From positions 1 through 43,091 of the forward strand of contig CAJOOC010000102.1 of NCBI GenBank assembly GCA_905236165.1: DNA of 43,091 nucleotides, read 5' to 3'. Under the pieces are notes generated by a model, which worked only from the letters and a program-made list of their open reading frames with translations, was not told where the DNA came from and searched no databases. Shown piece by piece: positions 27,671 to 38,422 of this stretch (position 1 is the stretch's first letter; each line of letters begins with the position of its first letter). The stretch is from an uncultured Prevotella sp. GTDB taxonomy: Bacteria; Bacteroidota; Bacteroidia; Bacteroidales; Bacteroidaceae. Position numbers and translations under genes: made by a program.

Positions 27671-28897
27671 AACCGCGTCAGCCTACACATAGCCCAGCGC
27701 TACCTCTTCTCAAAGAAGCGCACCAACATCATCAACGTCATATCGGGCGTCAGCGTAGTCGGTGTAGCCATTGCCACTATGGCGATGGTAGTAGTAATGA
27801 GTGTCTTCAATGGTTTCAGCGACCTCGTAGCCACATTCTTCACCGCCTTCGACCCACAGCTCAAGGTAGTGCCGGCAAAGGGGAAGACCTGCCCAGCCGA
27901 CAATGCAAAACTCATGGAGATACGCAGCATGGACTGCGTTGACCTGGTATCAGAGACCATCGAGGACCAGGCGCTGGCCATCTACGGCGACAGACAGTCG
28001 ATGGTCAAGATAAAAGGCGTTGACGACAACTTCGAGAAACTCACACGCATCGACGACCTCTGCTATGGCGAAGGCATCTATGAACTGCATGCTGCCGACC
28101 TGCAATACGGCATCGTAGGCATCAGGCTGGCCAATACCCTCGGAATGTCGGCACACTGGAAGGGCTACATGCACGTCTATGCACCCAACCGCACAGGGCA
28201 GCTCGACCTGATGAACCCCATGGAGGGCTTCATCGTCGACTCTCTGATGTCGCCGGGAGTGGTCTTCTGCGTCCAGCAGGGCAAATACGACAAGAACTAC
28301 ATCCTCACCTCCCTGCCGTTTGCACGAATGCTTTTCCAGTGTGACGGAGAGATATCCGCCCTGGAGATAAAGCTGAAGCCCGGAGTCAACATAGCCGGTG
28401 CCAAGGCCGACATGGAGAAGATTCTGGGCGAGGACTTCGTCGTGCAGGACCGCTACGAACAGCAGTCCGACACCTTTAACATAATGAAGATAGAGAAACT
28501 GATGGCCTACATCTTCCTCACCTTCATTCTCGTGGTGGCTTGCTTCAACATCATAGGCTCGCTGACGATGCTCATCATCGACAAGAAGAAAGATACCGAG
28601 ACCCTGCGGGCACTCGGGGCACGCGAGTCGCTCATCAAGAACATCTTCATCCTCGAAGGCTGGATGATAAGCATCGTGGGAGCCGTGATAGGCGTGCTGC
28701 TCGGACTGGGGCTCTGTCTGGCACAGCAGCAGTTTGGCATAGTGTCTTTAGGAGAGCAGAGCGGAGCATTCATCATCGATGCTTACCCCGTCAGCGTGCA
28801 CTATAGCGACGTGGCGCTAATCTTCATCACAGTATTAATCATAGGCTTCCTCTCCGTGCTATATCCTGTGAAATACGCTACAAAAGAAGGAAAATAA
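27668..28897 (+). CDS. ABC transporter permease, LolC/LolE/FtsX family, TTG start
   Basis: LHIAQRYLFSKKRTNIINVISGVSVVGVAIATMAMVVVMSVFNGF, FNIIGSLTMLIIDKKKDTETLRALGA. Confidence 0.92.
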   Translation: MNRVSLHIAQRYLFSKKRTNIINVISGVSVVGVAIATMAMVVVMSVFNGFSDLVATFFTAFDPQLKVVPAKGKTCPADNAKLMEIRSMDCVDLVSETIEDQALAIYGDRQSMVKIKGVDDNFEKLTRIDDLCYGEGIYELHAADLQYGIVGIRLANTLGMSAHWKGYMHVYAPNRTGQLDLMNPMEGFIVDSLMSPGVVFCVQQGKYDKNYILTSLPFARMLFQCDGEISALEIKLKPGVNIAGAKADMEKILGEDFVVQDRYEQQSDTFNIMKIEKLMAYIFLTFILVVACFNIIGSLTMLIIDKKKDTETLRALGARESLIKNIFILEGWMISIVGAVIGVLLGLGLCLAQQQFGIVSLGEQSGAFIIDAYPVSVHYSDVALIFITVLIIGFLSVLYPVKYATKEGK

Positions 28898-28931
28898 GGA
28901 AAGCCCCACCCCGGCCCAGCCATTAAGGGGA

Positions 28932-28963
28932 AGCCCCACCCCGACCCTCCCCAAGGGGGAGGG
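28932..28963 (-). repeat. REP-like module C, inverted copy
   Basis: AGCCCCACCCCGACCCTCCCCAAGGGGGAGGG; palindrome CCCTCCCC-AAG-GGGGAGGG; a degenerate partial copy precedes it. Confidence 0.75.
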
Positions 28964-28966
28964 GGA

Positions 28967-28983
28967 AGTGAAGAGTGAAGAGT
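28967..28983 (+). repeat. Heptamer array (AGTGAAG)x2.4
   Basis: AGTGAAG-AGTGAAG-AGT. Confidence 0.75.
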
Positions 28984-28984
28984 T

Positions 28985-29011
28985 GTCGCGGGCGAGACGC
29001 CCACGTCCCTG
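28985..29011 (-). repeat. Dispersed hairpin repeat A
   Basis: Exact 27-nt reverse complement of 427-453. Confidence 0.9.
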
Positions 29012-29026
29012 CCCTCAGAGGTAATC

Positions 29027-29058
29027 ATAATTTGTTAATTCGTTAATTCGTTAATTTG
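29027..29058 (+). repeat. Octamer tandem array (NTAATTYG)x4 just upstream of the ATG at 29064
   Basis: ATAATTTG-TTAATTCG-TTAATTCG-TTAATTTG. Confidence 0.85.
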
Positions 29059-29063
29059 AAAGG

Positions 29064-32000
29064 ATGATACAAAACATTGAGATCTTCTATCCCTGTCCTA
29101 ACGGCGGGGGCATGGCCTCCACAGACAGCCTGTGTGAGATTGCCGATGCAGCAAAGACCGAATACATCTTCATATCCACAAAGAACACCCCCGTCACCCT
29201 GGGACAACGCGCCACAGAACGACTGTTGCGAGTAGCACAGGAGACGGAGGCACTCATGGTATATGCCGACCACTATTCCATGACTGACGGAAAACGCGAA
29301 CAGCACCCGGTAATAGACTATCAGGAGGGAGCTATCCGCGACGACTTCGACTTCGGTCAGCTACTCTTCGTAAAGACATCCACGTTGCGCGACTTCGTAA
29401 AGCAGCAGAAGACCGACTATGCCTATGCCGGACTGTACGCCCTGCGTCTGTATATTCAAAGGTGCGGCACCATTTTCCATCTCAATGAGTATCTCTACAC
29501 GGAAGAGGAACACGACACGCGAAAGAGCGGTGAGAAACAGTTTGACTATGTCAACCCCAAGAACCGCAGCGTTCAGATGGAGATGGAGCATGCCGCCACA
29601 TACCATCTCGAACAGATAGGAGCCAAGGTTGACACCACAACCCGCTTGGAGCCAGACTTCGGCGAGGAGCAGTTTGACGTGGAGGCATCCGTCGTCATAC
29701 CAGTATTCAACAGGGAGAAGACCATTGCCGACGCCGTCAGGAGCGCACTGGCACAGAAGGCTAAGTTCCGATACAACGTCATTGTGGTGGACAACCATTC
29801 TACCGACAACACCACATCCATCCTGCAGCAACTGGTGCAGGAGGAGACCGAAAACGGCACCAACCGCCTCATACACCTCATACCCCAGCGCACAGACCTC
29901 GGCATAGGAGGCTGTTGGAACGAGGCCATCAACTCCGACCATTGCGGACGGTTCGCCGTGCAGCTCGACAGCGACGACCTCTACAGCGGTTCCGACACGC
30001 TCCAGAAAGTGGTGGATGCCTTCTACAGACAGAAGGCCGCTATGGTCATAGGAGCATACCGCATGTGCGACTTCGAACTCAACACCCTGCCCCCAGGTAT
30101 CATCGACCATAGAGAATGGACCGACGAGAACGGGCCCAATAACGCCCTGCGCATCAACGGACTGGGAGCACCACGTGCCTTCTTCACACCGCTGATAAGG
30201 GAAATAGGCTTCCCCAACACCAGCTACGGAGAAGACTATGCCTTGGGACTGGCCTTCAGCCGCTCCTTCCGCATTGGACGTATATACGAAGAGGTATACC
30301 TGTGCAGGCGATGGGGCGGCAACAGCGATGCAGCCCTCAGCATAGAAAAGGTGAACGCCAATAATATATATAAGGACAGGTTGCGCACGATGGAGATACA
30401 CGCACGCAAGCTGATGCACGAAGGCAAGATGCCACCGATGGAGTCTGACTCCCTGACACGCTTCTTCAACCGCCAGCTGGAGCGATGGGACGATGCGCAC
30501 CAGCGATACAACGACCTGCAAAAGGTACAGATACGACAGTTGGGAGAACTGAAGGCACAGTTCAACCCCGCCAGAATCGTCTCCACAGGAGCACACATCG
30601 ACAAGGCGTCATTGACAAAGCGGGCATGCTTCCTATGTCAGGTGAACAGGCCCGACAAACAGCTGAAGAAGCAGATAGACAGCGACTTCGAGATTCTCGT
30701 CAACCCCTACCCCATCCTGCCGCAGCACTTCACCATCCCATTGCTGGAACATAAGCCGCAGAGCATCTTCAACTACTTTGAGGAGATACGCCGCATACTG
30801 CGCAAGCACTCCAACCTCATGGTGTTCTACAACGGTCCGAAGTGCGGAGCTTCCGCTCCCGACCACATGCATCTGCAAGCCGGCACATCGGGGATAGTAC
30901 CCATACAGACCGACTGGCAGCGGCTCGTGCGCACCATGCAGCCCATAGAAGAGAATAATGAAGGAGAGAGCATCTCGCTCATGACGGACTATGTCTGTCC
31001 CGTCTTCGTCATTCGCACCACACACAGCGAGACAGAGCGACGCTACTTCCGACGCCTATACCGCGCCATGGTAAACGGTGCCGACGAGCCAATGATGAAC
31101 ATCGTAGCATGGCAACACGACGGAGAGTACACCACCCTCGTCTTCCCACGCAAGAAACACAGACCCGCCTGTTACCCCGACGGCAGCAATCAGGGCAGCG
31201 ACACGCTCATGATTAGCCCGGGAGCCATCGATATGGCCGGACTCATCATAACGCCCAGAGAAGAAGACTTTAACAAGCTGGATGCCCGGCGCGCTGCCGA
31301 CATTCTCGCAGAAGTAAGCGTCAGCAAGGAAGAGGCAGAGCAGATAGCAGCCCTCTTCAAGGAAGACCTGCCACACAAGGCGAAGGAGACCGTCAAGCGC
31401 CTCAAGCGCTTTGACAGCATGCCCGACGTAAAGGTAGGCATAGTGAGCGCTACTCAGCTCACCTTCACCCTGAACGGCGACTATACCGCCAAGGGCGAAG
31501 AGATTACTGGCAAGCAGACAGTAAGCATATCAGAGGGCACCATCCTATGGCGCGGCACACAGTATCAGGAACTCATTTTCCGTCCGCAACAGAAGCAGCA
31601 GCAGAATGCCAACACCGATGCGGCCACAACGCCGTCATTCACCATTGAGGATGTCACCATCGGCATCAACTTCCACTGGGAGAGACAGCAGAGGCAGACC
31701 TTCATAGGAGCGCTGCGCCTCGTGCCGGAAGAGAATAAGATATGCGCCATCAACGAACTGCCCGTAGAGCGATACCTTGAAAGCGTGATATCCTCAGAGA
31801 TGGCAGCCACAAGCAGCCTCGAACTTCTAAAGGCACATGCCGTGATATCACGCTCTTGGCTGCTGTCGCAGATAGAGCGAAGGAAAAGGCTCAACGAGGC
31901 TTCCAACAGCTTCTTCTCGTTCGTGAAGAAAGACGATATGCTCATTCGCTGGTATGACCGTGAAGACCACACCATCTTCGATGTCTGCGCCGATGACCAC

Positions 32001-32684
32001 TGTCAGCGCTATCAAGGCATCACCAATGCAGCTAATCCGCACGTCATCAATGCCGTCAAGGCAACACGCGGACAGGTGCTGGCCTACAACGGCGAGATAT
32101 GCGACGCACGCTTCTCAAAATGCTGCGGAGGAATAACCGAGGAGTATCAGTATTGCTGGGAGAATATCTCCAAGCCTTACCTCGTCTCAGTTCACGACCC
32201 TTATTGCAACACTCAGGACAAGAAGATACTATCCGACATCCTCAACGACTACGACCAGGAGACGACAGACTTCCACGACTGGCTCGTCACTTACACCCAG
32301 GAGGAGCTCTCCGCCCTCATCAGCAAGAACATGAAGATGGACTTCGGGCGCATCAAGGCGCTGGAGCCATTGGAGAAAGGCAAGAGCGGACGTATCTCCC
32401 TGCTCAGGATTGTAGGCGAAAAGTGCACCTTCACCATCGGTAAGGAGCTGGAGATACGCAAGGTGCTCAGCGAGACCCACCTGTACAGCTCCGCCTTCAA
32501 CGTTGCAACGCCAAAGACCGATGCCGACGGTTACCCACTGCGATTCATCCTCAACGGACGCGGATGGGGACACGGCGTGGGACTGTGCCAGATAGGCGCC
32601 GCAGTAATGGGAGCGAAAGGCATACCTTACAACGATATCCTGTCACATTACTACACCGGTGTAACAATCGAAAAAGTGTGGTAA
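29064..32684 (+). CDS. Fusion protein: GT2-like glycosyltransferase + HIT/GalT-like (DUF4922-like) + SpoIID/LytB domain
   Basis: [22 protein letters not shown]...[11 protein letters not shown] (GT2); [12 protein letters not shown]...DHMHLQAG (HIT-like); [32 protein letters not shown]...[15 protein letters not shown] (SpoIID). Confidence 0.88.
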   Translation: MIQNIEIFYPCPNGGGMASTDSLCEIADAAKTEYIFISTKNTPVTLGQRATERLLRVAQETEALMVYADHYSMTDGKREQHPVIDYQEGAIRDDFDFGQLLFVKTSTLRDFVKQQKTDYAYAGLYALRLYIQRCGTIFHLNEYLYTEEEHDTRKSGEKQFDYVNPKNRSVQMEMEHAATYHLEQIGAKVDTTTRLEPDFGEEQFDVEASVVIPVFNREKTIADAVRSALAQKAKFRYNVIVVDNHSTDNTTSILQQLVQEETENGTNRLIHLIPQRTDLGIGGCWNEAINSDHCGRFAVQLDSDDLYSGSDTLQKVVDAFYRQKAAMVIGAYRMCDFELNTLPPGIIDHREWTDENGPNNALRINGLGAPRAFFTPLIREIGFPNTSYGEDYALGLAFSRSFRIGRIYEEVYLCRRWGGNSDAALSIEKVNANNIYKDRLRTMEIHARKLMHEGKMPPMESDSLTRFFNRQLERWDDAHQRYNDLQKVQIRQLGELKAQFNPARIVSTGAHIDKASLTKRACFLCQVNRPDKQLKKQIDSDFEILVNPYPILPQHFTIPLLEHKPQSIFNYFEEIRRILRKHSNLMVFYNGPKCGASAPDHMHLQAGTSGIVPIQTDWQRLVRTMQPIEENNEGESISLMTDYVCPVFVIRTTHSETERRYFRRLYRAMVNGADEPMMNIVAWQHDGEYTTLVFPRKKHRPACYPDGSNQGSDTLMISPGAIDMAGLIITPREEDFNKLDARRAADILAEVSVSKEEAEQIAALFKEDLPHKAKETVKRLKRFDSMPDVKVGIVSATQLTFTLNGDYTAKGEEITGKQTVSISEGTILWRGTQYQELIFRPQQKQQQNANTDAATTPSFTIEDVTIGINFHWERQQRQTFIGALRLVPEENKICAINELPVERYLESVISSEMAATSSLELLKAHAVISRSWLLSQIERRKRLNEASNSFFSFVKKDDMLIRWYDREDHTIFDVCADDHCQRYQGITNAANPHVINAVKATRGQVLAYNGEICDARFSKCCGGITEEYQYCWENISKPYLVSVHDPYCNTQDKKILSDILNDYDQETTDFHDWLVTYTQEELSALISKNMKMDFGRIKALEPLEKGKSGRISLLRIVGEKCTFTIGKELEIRKVLSETHLYSSAFNVATPKTDADGYPLRFILNGRGWGHGVGLCQIGAAVMGAKGIPYNDILSHYYTGVTIEKVW

Positions 32685-32697
32685 TCAGCACTTTTTT
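32671..32697 (+). terminator. Terminator overlapping the 3' end of the fusion gene
   Basis: AAAAAGTG...CACTTTTTT stem with T-tract. Confidence 0.6.
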
Positions 32698-32730
32698 GCA
32701 AAAATATTTGGTCATTTCGAGAAAAAGTAG

Positions 32731-32738
32731 TACCTTTG
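32731..32738 (+). promoter_or_regulatory. -7 box TACCTTTG for rpsO
   Basis: -33 TTTG at 32707-32710, 20-nt spacing. Confidence 0.65.
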
Positions 32739-32813
32739 CACCCGCAAAATCGGAGGGGTGTCGCCGATGCCCCGAAAAAGCATGCTGCATTCGATGATGT
32801 CGTGACGGCTATA

Positions 32814-32876
32814 GTGACTGGGCCACACACCCATCAGAAGGATGTAATAGTAAAAACAGTTTTACTACACAGTCAC
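32814..32876 (+). promoter_or_regulatory. Structured rpsO 5' leader (candidate S15 autoregulatory element)
   Basis: Closing stem GTGACTG (32814-32820)/CAGTCAC (32870-32876) enclosing TAGTAAAA-ACAG-TTTTACTA (32848-32867); ends 16 nt before the ATG. Confidence 0.5.
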
Positions 32877-32892
32877 ACCACAAAACAAAGAA

Positions 32893-33162
32893 ATGTATTT
32901 AGACAGTTCAAAGAAGACAGAGCTCTTCGGCCAGTATGGCAAGTCTGCTACTGACACAGGTTCTGCTGAGAGCCAGATTGCACTCTTCACCTTCCGCATC
33001 AAGCACCTCACAGAGCACCTGAAGGCCAACCACAAAGACTACAAGACAGCACGTTCACTCACCAAGCTCGTAGGAAAGCGTCGCTCTCTGCTTGACTATC
33101 TTTATGATCGTGACATCAATCGTTATCGCGCTATCGTAAAGGCTCTCGGTCTGCGTAAGTAA
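32893..33162 (+). CDS. rpsO: 30S ribosomal protein S15
   Basis: TGSAESQIALFTFRIKHLTEHLKANHKDYKTARSLTKLVGKRRSLLDYLYDRDINRYRAIVKALGLRK. Confidence 0.98.
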   Translation: MYLDSSKKTELFGQYGKSATDTGSAESQIALFTFRIKHLTEHLKANHKDYKTARSLTKLVGKRRSLLDYLYDRDINRYRAIVKALGLRK

Positions 33163-33218
33163 AAAGCGTAACAACAGACCCTCCCCACTATGGCAGCAGC
33201 GGGAGAAATAACAATCAT

Positions 33219-33258
33219 AAATCCCGCAGAAGCTACGGCTCTTGCGGGATTTAATTTT
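33219..33258 (+). terminator. Terminator after rpsO
   Basis: AAATCCCGCA...TGCGGGATTT stem then T-rich. Confidence 0.75.
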
Positions 33259-33271
33259 ATTCCACCATTAC

Positions 33272-34564
33272 ATGTATCTCTTCACATCAGAATCAGTCTC
33301 CGAAGGCCATCCAGACAAGGTGGCCGACCAGATTAGCGATGCCCTGCTCGACCAGTTCCTGGCATACGACAGCAAGGCACATTGCGCCATAGAGTCATTC
33401 GTCACCACAGGACAGGTAGTGCTCATGGGCGAAGTGACGTCAGAGGCCTACATCGACCTTCAGACCATAGCGCGCAAGACCATCAACCGTATCGGCTACA
33501 CCAAGTCTGAGTATCAGTTTGACGGTAACTCCTGCGGCATCCTCTCTGCCATCCATGAACAGAGCGGCGACATCAACCGCGGTGTCTCACGCGCCATCGA
33601 CGAAGAGCAGGGGGCAGGAGACCAGGGAATGATGTTCGGTTATGCCACCAATGAGACAGACCGCTACATCCCCGTGACCCTCGACCTTGCACATCTCATC
33701 ATGAAAACTCTTGCCGAGATACGCAAGGAAGGCAAGGTGATGACTTATCTGCGTCCCGATGCAAAGAGTCAGGTGACGGTGGAATATAGCGACGACGGCA
33801 TACCACAGGCCATCAACACCATCGTCGTATCCACACAGCACGATGACTTCATCCGGCCCACCGACGACAGCGCTGAAGCCCAGCAGGCTGCTGACGACAA
33901 GATGCTCGCACAAATCAGAGCCGACGTCCTTAACATACTGCTGCCACGCGTCAAATCTATTCTGAACGACGAGAAGACCCTCGCACTCTTCCGTGATGAC
34001 ATCAAGGTGCTCGTCAACCCCACCGGAAAGTTCGTCATTGGAGGACCTCACGGCGATACCGGCCTTACCGGGCGCAAAATCATCGTTGACACCTATGGTG
34101 GTCGCGGCGCACACGGAGGCGGTGCCTTCTCAGGCAAAGACCCCTCGAAGGTAGACCGCTCGGCTGCCTATGCAGCACGTCACGTGGCAAAGAACCTCGT
34201 GGCAGCAGGAGTATGCGACGAGGCTCTCGTACAACTATCATACGCCATAGGAGTAGCAGAGCCCGTCAGCGTATATGTCAACACCTTCGGAAAGAGCCAC
34301 GTCAACATTACAGACGGCGAGATAGCCCAGAAGCTGACACAGCTCATCGACTTCCGCCCCAAGGCTATAGAACACTCCCTGAAACTTAGGCAGCCCATAT
34401 ACCTTGAGACAGCCGCCTACGGACACATGGGACGAATGCCCAAGACCGTGAAGAAGGTGTTCACCTCTCTCTATCATGAGACAAAAGAGATGGAAGTGGA
34501 GCTGTTCACCTGGGAGAAGCTCGACCTCGTGGAGACATTCCAGAAGGCCTTCATCAAAGAATAA
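33272..34564 (+). CDS. metK: S-adenosylmethionine synthetase
   Basis: [64 protein letters not shown]. Confidence 0.98.
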   Translation: MYLFTSESVSEGHPDKVADQISDALLDQFLAYDSKAHCAIESFVTTGQVVLMGEVTSEAYIDLQTIARKTINRIGYTKSEYQFDGNSCGILSAIHEQSGDINRGVSRAIDEEQGAGDQGMMFGYATNETDRYIPVTLDLAHLIMKTLAEIRKEGKVMTYLRPDAKSQVTVEYSDDGIPQAINTIVVSTQHDDFIRPTDDSAEAQQAADDKMLAQIRADVLNILLPRVKSILNDEKTLALFRDDIKVLVNPTGKFVIGGPHGDTGLTGRKIIVDTYGGRGAHGGGAFSGKDPSKVDRSAAYAARHVAKNLVAAGVCDEALVQLSYAIGVAEPVSVYVNTFGKSHVNITDGEIAQKLTQLIDFRPKAIEHSLKLRQPIYLETAAYGHMGRMPKTVKKVFTSLYHETKEMEVELFTWEKLDLVETFQKAFIKE

Positions 34565-34636
34565 TACGCACAACGGACTCCGAACAGGCTCGCATGAGCC
34601 CACGACTCTCGGAGCACAAGAAACAGTACTTGGCAA

Positions 34637-35500
34637 ATGGCAAACGGTACTTGGTCTGACTCACTCCTGTATAACGACACTTACGTAGCACATTCCGGCC
34701 ACTACCACCCCGAGGTGTCAGGAGCGCGCAACGGTGAGGCAGGCATACCCGTGAACACGTCAATGCATACCGACAGCATTATCCTCACGGCGCTGTTCTT
34801 CTGCGTGCTCGTCACCATTGCCACCGTGCGCAAGTCGTGGCGCTACACACGCTACATGCTCTTCAACATCTGGCATACGGTGCGCGGCGATGCCTACGAC
34901 CTGCGAGAGTCTATCAAGCAGGAGCGCCACCACTGGCCACTGTTGATCATTACGCTCATCATGGTAGCCACAGTGACATACATCGGCCTACACACCTATA
35001 TGCATTGGGATGCCGGCACGCTGTATGACTACGACGAGCAATGCATCACCATAGGTGAAGCTAAGATATTCATGCCAAACGTAATGCGCTACACAGCCAT
35101 ACTGCTTCTGCTTGCACTATGGCGGGGATTCTTCTACCTACTGCAGCATGCGGTGAACAGGTTCATCTTCAGCAGGGACAACAGAAGGATATGGAACATC
35201 ACCATGCGCTTCCTGTTCGCCATGCAGGGCATATTGATACTGCCCATAGTCATTGTGCACTACCTCTTCGGAGCATCTACTTTAGTATCAGTAGCATACA
35301 CTGTTTTTATTCTCATACTGACAAGATTTAACAGGTTTATTAGGACTTATTCCATCTTTTTTGGGAAAAAGAGGCAGATTTTCAGGTATTTTTTGTACCT
35401 TTGCGCCTTTGAAATACTCCCTTTGGCAATATTGGCAGGCTTAATGACTATCATTAGCCCTATAAGCCACAACATAATTACTCTAGCAGTAACACAATAA
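34637..35500 (+). CDS. Multi-TM protein, DUF4271-like
   Basis: Several hydrophobic TM segments; directly upstream of hemD. Confidence 0.75.
   Translation: MANGTWSDSLLYNDTYVAHSGHYHPEVSGARNGEAGIPVNTSMHTDSIILTALFFCVLVTIATVRKSWRYTRYMLFNIWHTVRGDAYDLRESIKQERHHWPLLIITLIMVATVTYIGLHTYMHWDAGTLYDYDEQCITIGEAKIFMPNVMRYTAILLLLALWRGFFYLLQHAVNRFIFSRDNRRIWNITMRFLFAMQGILILPIVIVHYLFGASTLVSVAYTVFILILTRFNRFIRTYSIFFGKKRQIFRYFLYLCAFEILPLAILAGLMTIISPISHNIITLAVTQ
35396..35403 (+). promoter_or_regulatory. Possible internal -7 box TACCTTTG for hemD
   Basis: Exact -7 match inside the 3' part of the DUF4271-like CDS; no well-spaced -33 TTTG. Confidence 0.35.
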
Positions 35501-35538
35501 CATAAACTCAAACAAAGAGCACATTCAGGACACCAACG

Positions 35539-36288
35539 ATGGTAAAAAAGATTTTGATTTCCCAGCCCAAGCCCTCAAGTGACAAATCACCTTACTACGA
35601 TATCGCACGCGATTTCAATGTAGAGCTGGTCTTCCGTCCTTTCATCAAGGTAGAAGGTATGACGCAGCAGGAGTTTCGAAAGCAGAAGGTAGACATAACC
35701 AAATACACCGCCATAGTGTTCACGTCACGTCATGCCATCGACCACTTCTTCCAGCTTGCCAAAGACATGCGCATCACTATGCCCGAGACAACAAAGTATT
35801 TCTGCGTCACTGAGACCATAGCGCACTATATACAGAAGTATGCACCATATCGCAAGCGCAAAGTGTTCTTCGGAGAGACTGGCAAGGTTGACGACCTCAT
35901 ACCTGCTATGGTGAAACACAAGTCTGAGAAATATCTGGTGCCATTGAGCAACGTCTCTTCCGACACCATCTCAAAGATGCTTGATGCCAAGGGACTGACC
36001 CACACCGAGTGTGTCATGTATCGCACCGTAAGCAACGACTTCACACCTGAAGAGGTAAAGTCCTTCGACTATGATATGGCCCTCTTCTTCTCTCCCGCAG
36101 GCATCAAGGCACTTGTGGAGAACTTCCCCGACATGAAGGCCGGCGACATCATGATAGGCACCTTCGGACCATCCACCGCAAAGGCCGTGAAAGAAGCCAA
36201 CCTTCAGTTGGACCTGGAGGCACCTACCGATCGCTACCCATCGATGACAGGAGCATTGCGACACTTCCTGCAGGAGATGGAAGACTAA
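35539..36288 (+). CDS. hemD: Uroporphyrinogen-III synthase
   Basis: ILISQPKPSSDKSPYYDIA, AIVFTSRHAIDHFFQLA, DMALFFSPAGIKALVENFP, GTFGPSTAKAVKEANL. Confidence 0.9.
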   Translation: MVKKILISQPKPSSDKSPYYDIARDFNVELVFRPFIKVEGMTQQEFRKQKVDITKYTAIVFTSRHAIDHFFQLAKDMRITMPETTKYFCVTETIAHYIQKYAPYRKRKVFFGETGKVDDLIPAMVKHKSEKYLVPLSNVSSDTISKMLDAKGLTHTECVMYRTVSNDFTPEEVKSFDYDMALFFSPAGIKALVENFPDMKAGDIMIGTFGPSTAKAVKEANLQLDLEAPTDRYPSMTGALRHFLQEMED

Positions 36289-36305
36289 ATACAGGATAAA
36301 GCCTA

Positions 36306-36773
36306 ATGCTCAACCCCGAACGAGGCGACTATGAGACGCTTGCCGTTTCAAGGAGCATCCTGAGCGGGTCTACGAAGTTAATGCTGAAAGCTGAAAAGAT
36401 GATTAAAGACCAACGTTTCCCAAAGTCACAGCGTCTGTGCCACACCAAGCTCATCGAACAGCTCTTTGAGCCTGCAGGCAGCAAATCGTTCACAGCCTTT
36501 CCGCTAAGGGCGGTATTCAGGGCTGTCGACAGTGACGAGACACAGGTGCTCATCTCCGTACCCAAGCGGCTCTTCAAACACGCTGTGGACCGCAACAAGG
36601 CAAAGCGACTCATCAGGGAGGCCTACCGCACCAATAAAGACCTACTGCCGGCAACGCCTCATATGCACATCGCATTCCTGTGGCTGGACAACAAGCACCA
36701 TCCATCCCACGTCATCATTGCTAAAACAAAAAACCTATTGCACAGAATGGCCGAGACATGCACAAAATCCTGA
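36306..36773 (+). CDS. rnpA: Ribonuclease P protein component (true start may be a downstream Met)
   Basis: [45 protein letters not shown]; overlaps yidD. Confidence 0.92.
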   Translation: MLNPERGDYETLAVSRSILSGSTKLMLKAEKMIKDQRFPKSQRLCHTKLIEQLFEPAGSKSFTAFPLRAVFRAVDSDETQVLISVPKRLFKHAVDRNKAKRLIREAYRTNKDLLPATPHMHIAFLWLDNKHHPSHVIIAKTKNLLHRMAETCTKS

Positions 36774-36979
36774 GCGCACCACTGTTGGCGCTCATCATCT
36801 TCTATCAGCGCTGCATCAGTCCCTTCACACCGCCATCATGCCGCTTTACGCCGACATGCTCGCAGTATGCGAAGGAAGCATTAATAAAATACGGCCCCAT
36901 AAAAGGACTATGGCTCGCAATCAAACGCATATGCCGATGCCACCCTTGGGGAGGCTCAGGCTATGACCCAGTGCCGTAG
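36758..36979 (+). CDS. yidD: Membrane protein insertion efficiency factor YidD
   Basis: [61 protein letters not shown]. Confidence 0.96.
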   Translation: MHKILSAPLLALIIFYQRCISPFTPPSCRFTPTCSQYAKEALIKYGPIKGLWLAIKRICRCHPWGGSGYDPVP

Positions 36980-36981
36980 GA

Positions 36982-37009
36982 AGTGAAGAGTGAAAAGTGA
37001 AAAGTGAAG
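36982..37009 (+). repeat. Heptamer tandem array (AGTGAAR)x4 after the yidD stop
   Basis: AGTGAAG-AGTGAAA-AGTGAAA-AGTGAAG. Confidence 0.88.
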
Positions 37010-37010
37010 T

Positions 37011-37029
37011 ATCGGCTTCACCGGAGCTC
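37011..37029 (+). repeat. Spacer module D (ATCGGCTTCACCGGAGCTC)
   Basis: 18/19 identical to 38402-38420. Confidence 0.8.
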
Positions 37030-37040
37030 ATGCCGGAAGG

Positions 37041-37072
37041 CTAATTCGTTAATTCGTTAATTTGTTAATTCG
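37041..37072 (+). repeat. Octamer tandem array (NTAATTYG)x4 before the tyrS ATG
   Basis: CTAATTCG-TTAATTCG-TTAATTTG-TTAATTCG; ATG at 37079. Confidence 0.88.
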
Positions 37073-37078
37073 ACATAT

Positions 37079-38377
37079 ATGAAGAATTTCATTGAAGAAC
37101 TAAAATGGCGCGGAATGCTCGCGCAGATTATGCCTGGAGCAGAAGAGTTGCTTCAGAAAGAAATGGTTACAGCCTACCTGGGCACCGACCCTACGGCTGA
37201 CTCCCTACACATCGGACACCTTTGCGGCATCATGATGCTGCGCCATCTGCAGCATTGCGGACATAAGCCCATCATCCTCGTCGGTGGTGCCACAGGTATG
37301 ATTGGCGACCCATCAGGCAAGTCACAGGAACGCAACCTGCTCGATGCCGAGACACTCTACCACAACCAGGAGTGCATCAAGGCACAGGTGGCTAAATTCC
37401 TCGACTTCGAAAGCAAGGAGCCCAATGCAGCCGAGATGGTCAACAACTACGACTGGATGAAAGATTTCACCTTCCTCGACTTCGCACGCACTGTAGGCAA
37501 ACACATCACAGTAAACTATATGATGGCAAAAGACTCCGTACAGCAGCGTCTTAACGGCACAGCTCGTGACGGACTCTCTTTCACAGAATTCACATACCAG
37601 CTGCTGCAGGGCTATGACTTCCTGCACCTCTACCAGACCAAGAACTGTAAGATGCAGCTGGGCGGCAACGACCAGTGGGGCAACATGACTACCGGCACAG
37701 AGCTCATTCGCCGCACCTTGGGCAACGACCAGGAGGCTTATGCCCTCACCTGTCCTCTCATCACAAAGGCCGACGGAAAGAAGTTCGGCAAGACTGAGAG
37801 CGGCAACATCTGGCTCGACCCTAAGCGCACATCTCCATATAAGTTCTATCAGTTCTGGCTCAACGTCTCCGACGATGATGCGGAGAAGTACATCAAGATC
37901 TTCACCAGCCTCGACAAAGCAACCATCGACGACCTTGTAGAGGAACACCAGCAAGACCCGGGCCGACGCATCCTGCAGAAGCGCCTGGCAGAAGAGGTGA
38001 CAGTACTCGTTCACGGACAGGACAACCTCAACACCGCTATCGAGGCCAGCGGCATCCTCTTCGGAAAGTCTACAAAGGAAAGCCTTGAGAAACTCGACGA
38101 GCAGACATTCCTTGATGTCTTCGACGGCGTAGAGACATTCACACTCCCTGCCGACCAGCTCGGACAGCCAGCAATTGAGCTGCTGACGCGTGAGGACGTG
38201 AAGGTGTTCCCATCCAAGGGCGAGATGCGCAAGATGGTACAGGGCGGCGGCGTCTCCATCAACAAAGAGAAGCTCACCGACCAGAACCGCCCACTCACAG
38301 AGGCAGACCTCCTCGGCGGCAAATATATCCTTGCGCAGAAAGGCAAGAAGAACTACTACCTCATCAGCGTTAAGTGA
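37079..38377 (+). CDS. tyrS: Tyrosyl-tRNA synthetase
   Basis: [44 protein letters not shown]. Confidence 0.97.
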   Translation: MKNFIEELKWRGMLAQIMPGAEELLQKEMVTAYLGTDPTADSLHIGHLCGIMMLRHLQHCGHKPIILVGGATGMIGDPSGKSQERNLLDAETLYHNQECIKAQVAKFLDFESKEPNAAEMVNNYDWMKDFTFLDFARTVGKHITVNYMMAKDSVQQRLNGTARDGLSFTEFTYQLLQGYDFLHLYQTKNCKMQLGGNDQWGNMTTGTELIRRTLGNDQEAYALTCPLITKADGKKFGKTESGNIWLDPKRTSPYKFYQFWLNVSDDDAEKYIKIFTSLDKATIDDLVEEHQQDPGRRILQKRLAEEVTVLVHGQDNLNTAIEASGILFGKSTKESLEKLDEQTFLDVFDGVETFTLPADQLGQPAIELLTREDVKVFPSKGEMRKMVQGGGVSINKEKLTDQNRPLTEADLLGGKYILAQKGKKNYYLISVK

Positions 38378-38400
38378 AGAGTGAAAAGTGAATAGTGAAG
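38373..38400 (+). repeat. Heptamer tandem array (AGTGAAN)x4 containing the tyrS stop
   Basis: AGTGAAG-AGTGAAA-AGTGAAT-AGTGAAG; TGA 38375-38377 in the first unit. Confidence 0.88.
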
Positions 38401-38401
38401 A

Positions 38402-38420
38402 ATCGGCTTCGCCGGAGCTC
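38402..38420 (+). repeat. Spacer module D (ATCGGCTTCGCCGGAGCTC)
   Basis: 18/19 match to 37011-37029; CGGC-TTC-GCCG mini-hairpin. Confidence 0.8.
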
Positions 38421-38422
38421 TC

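Noticed and set aside
29361-30596. 411-aa ORF antisense to the GT2/SpoIID fusion
   Set aside because: Mirror ORF caused by codon bias of the sense gene; sense-strand motifs are unambiguous.
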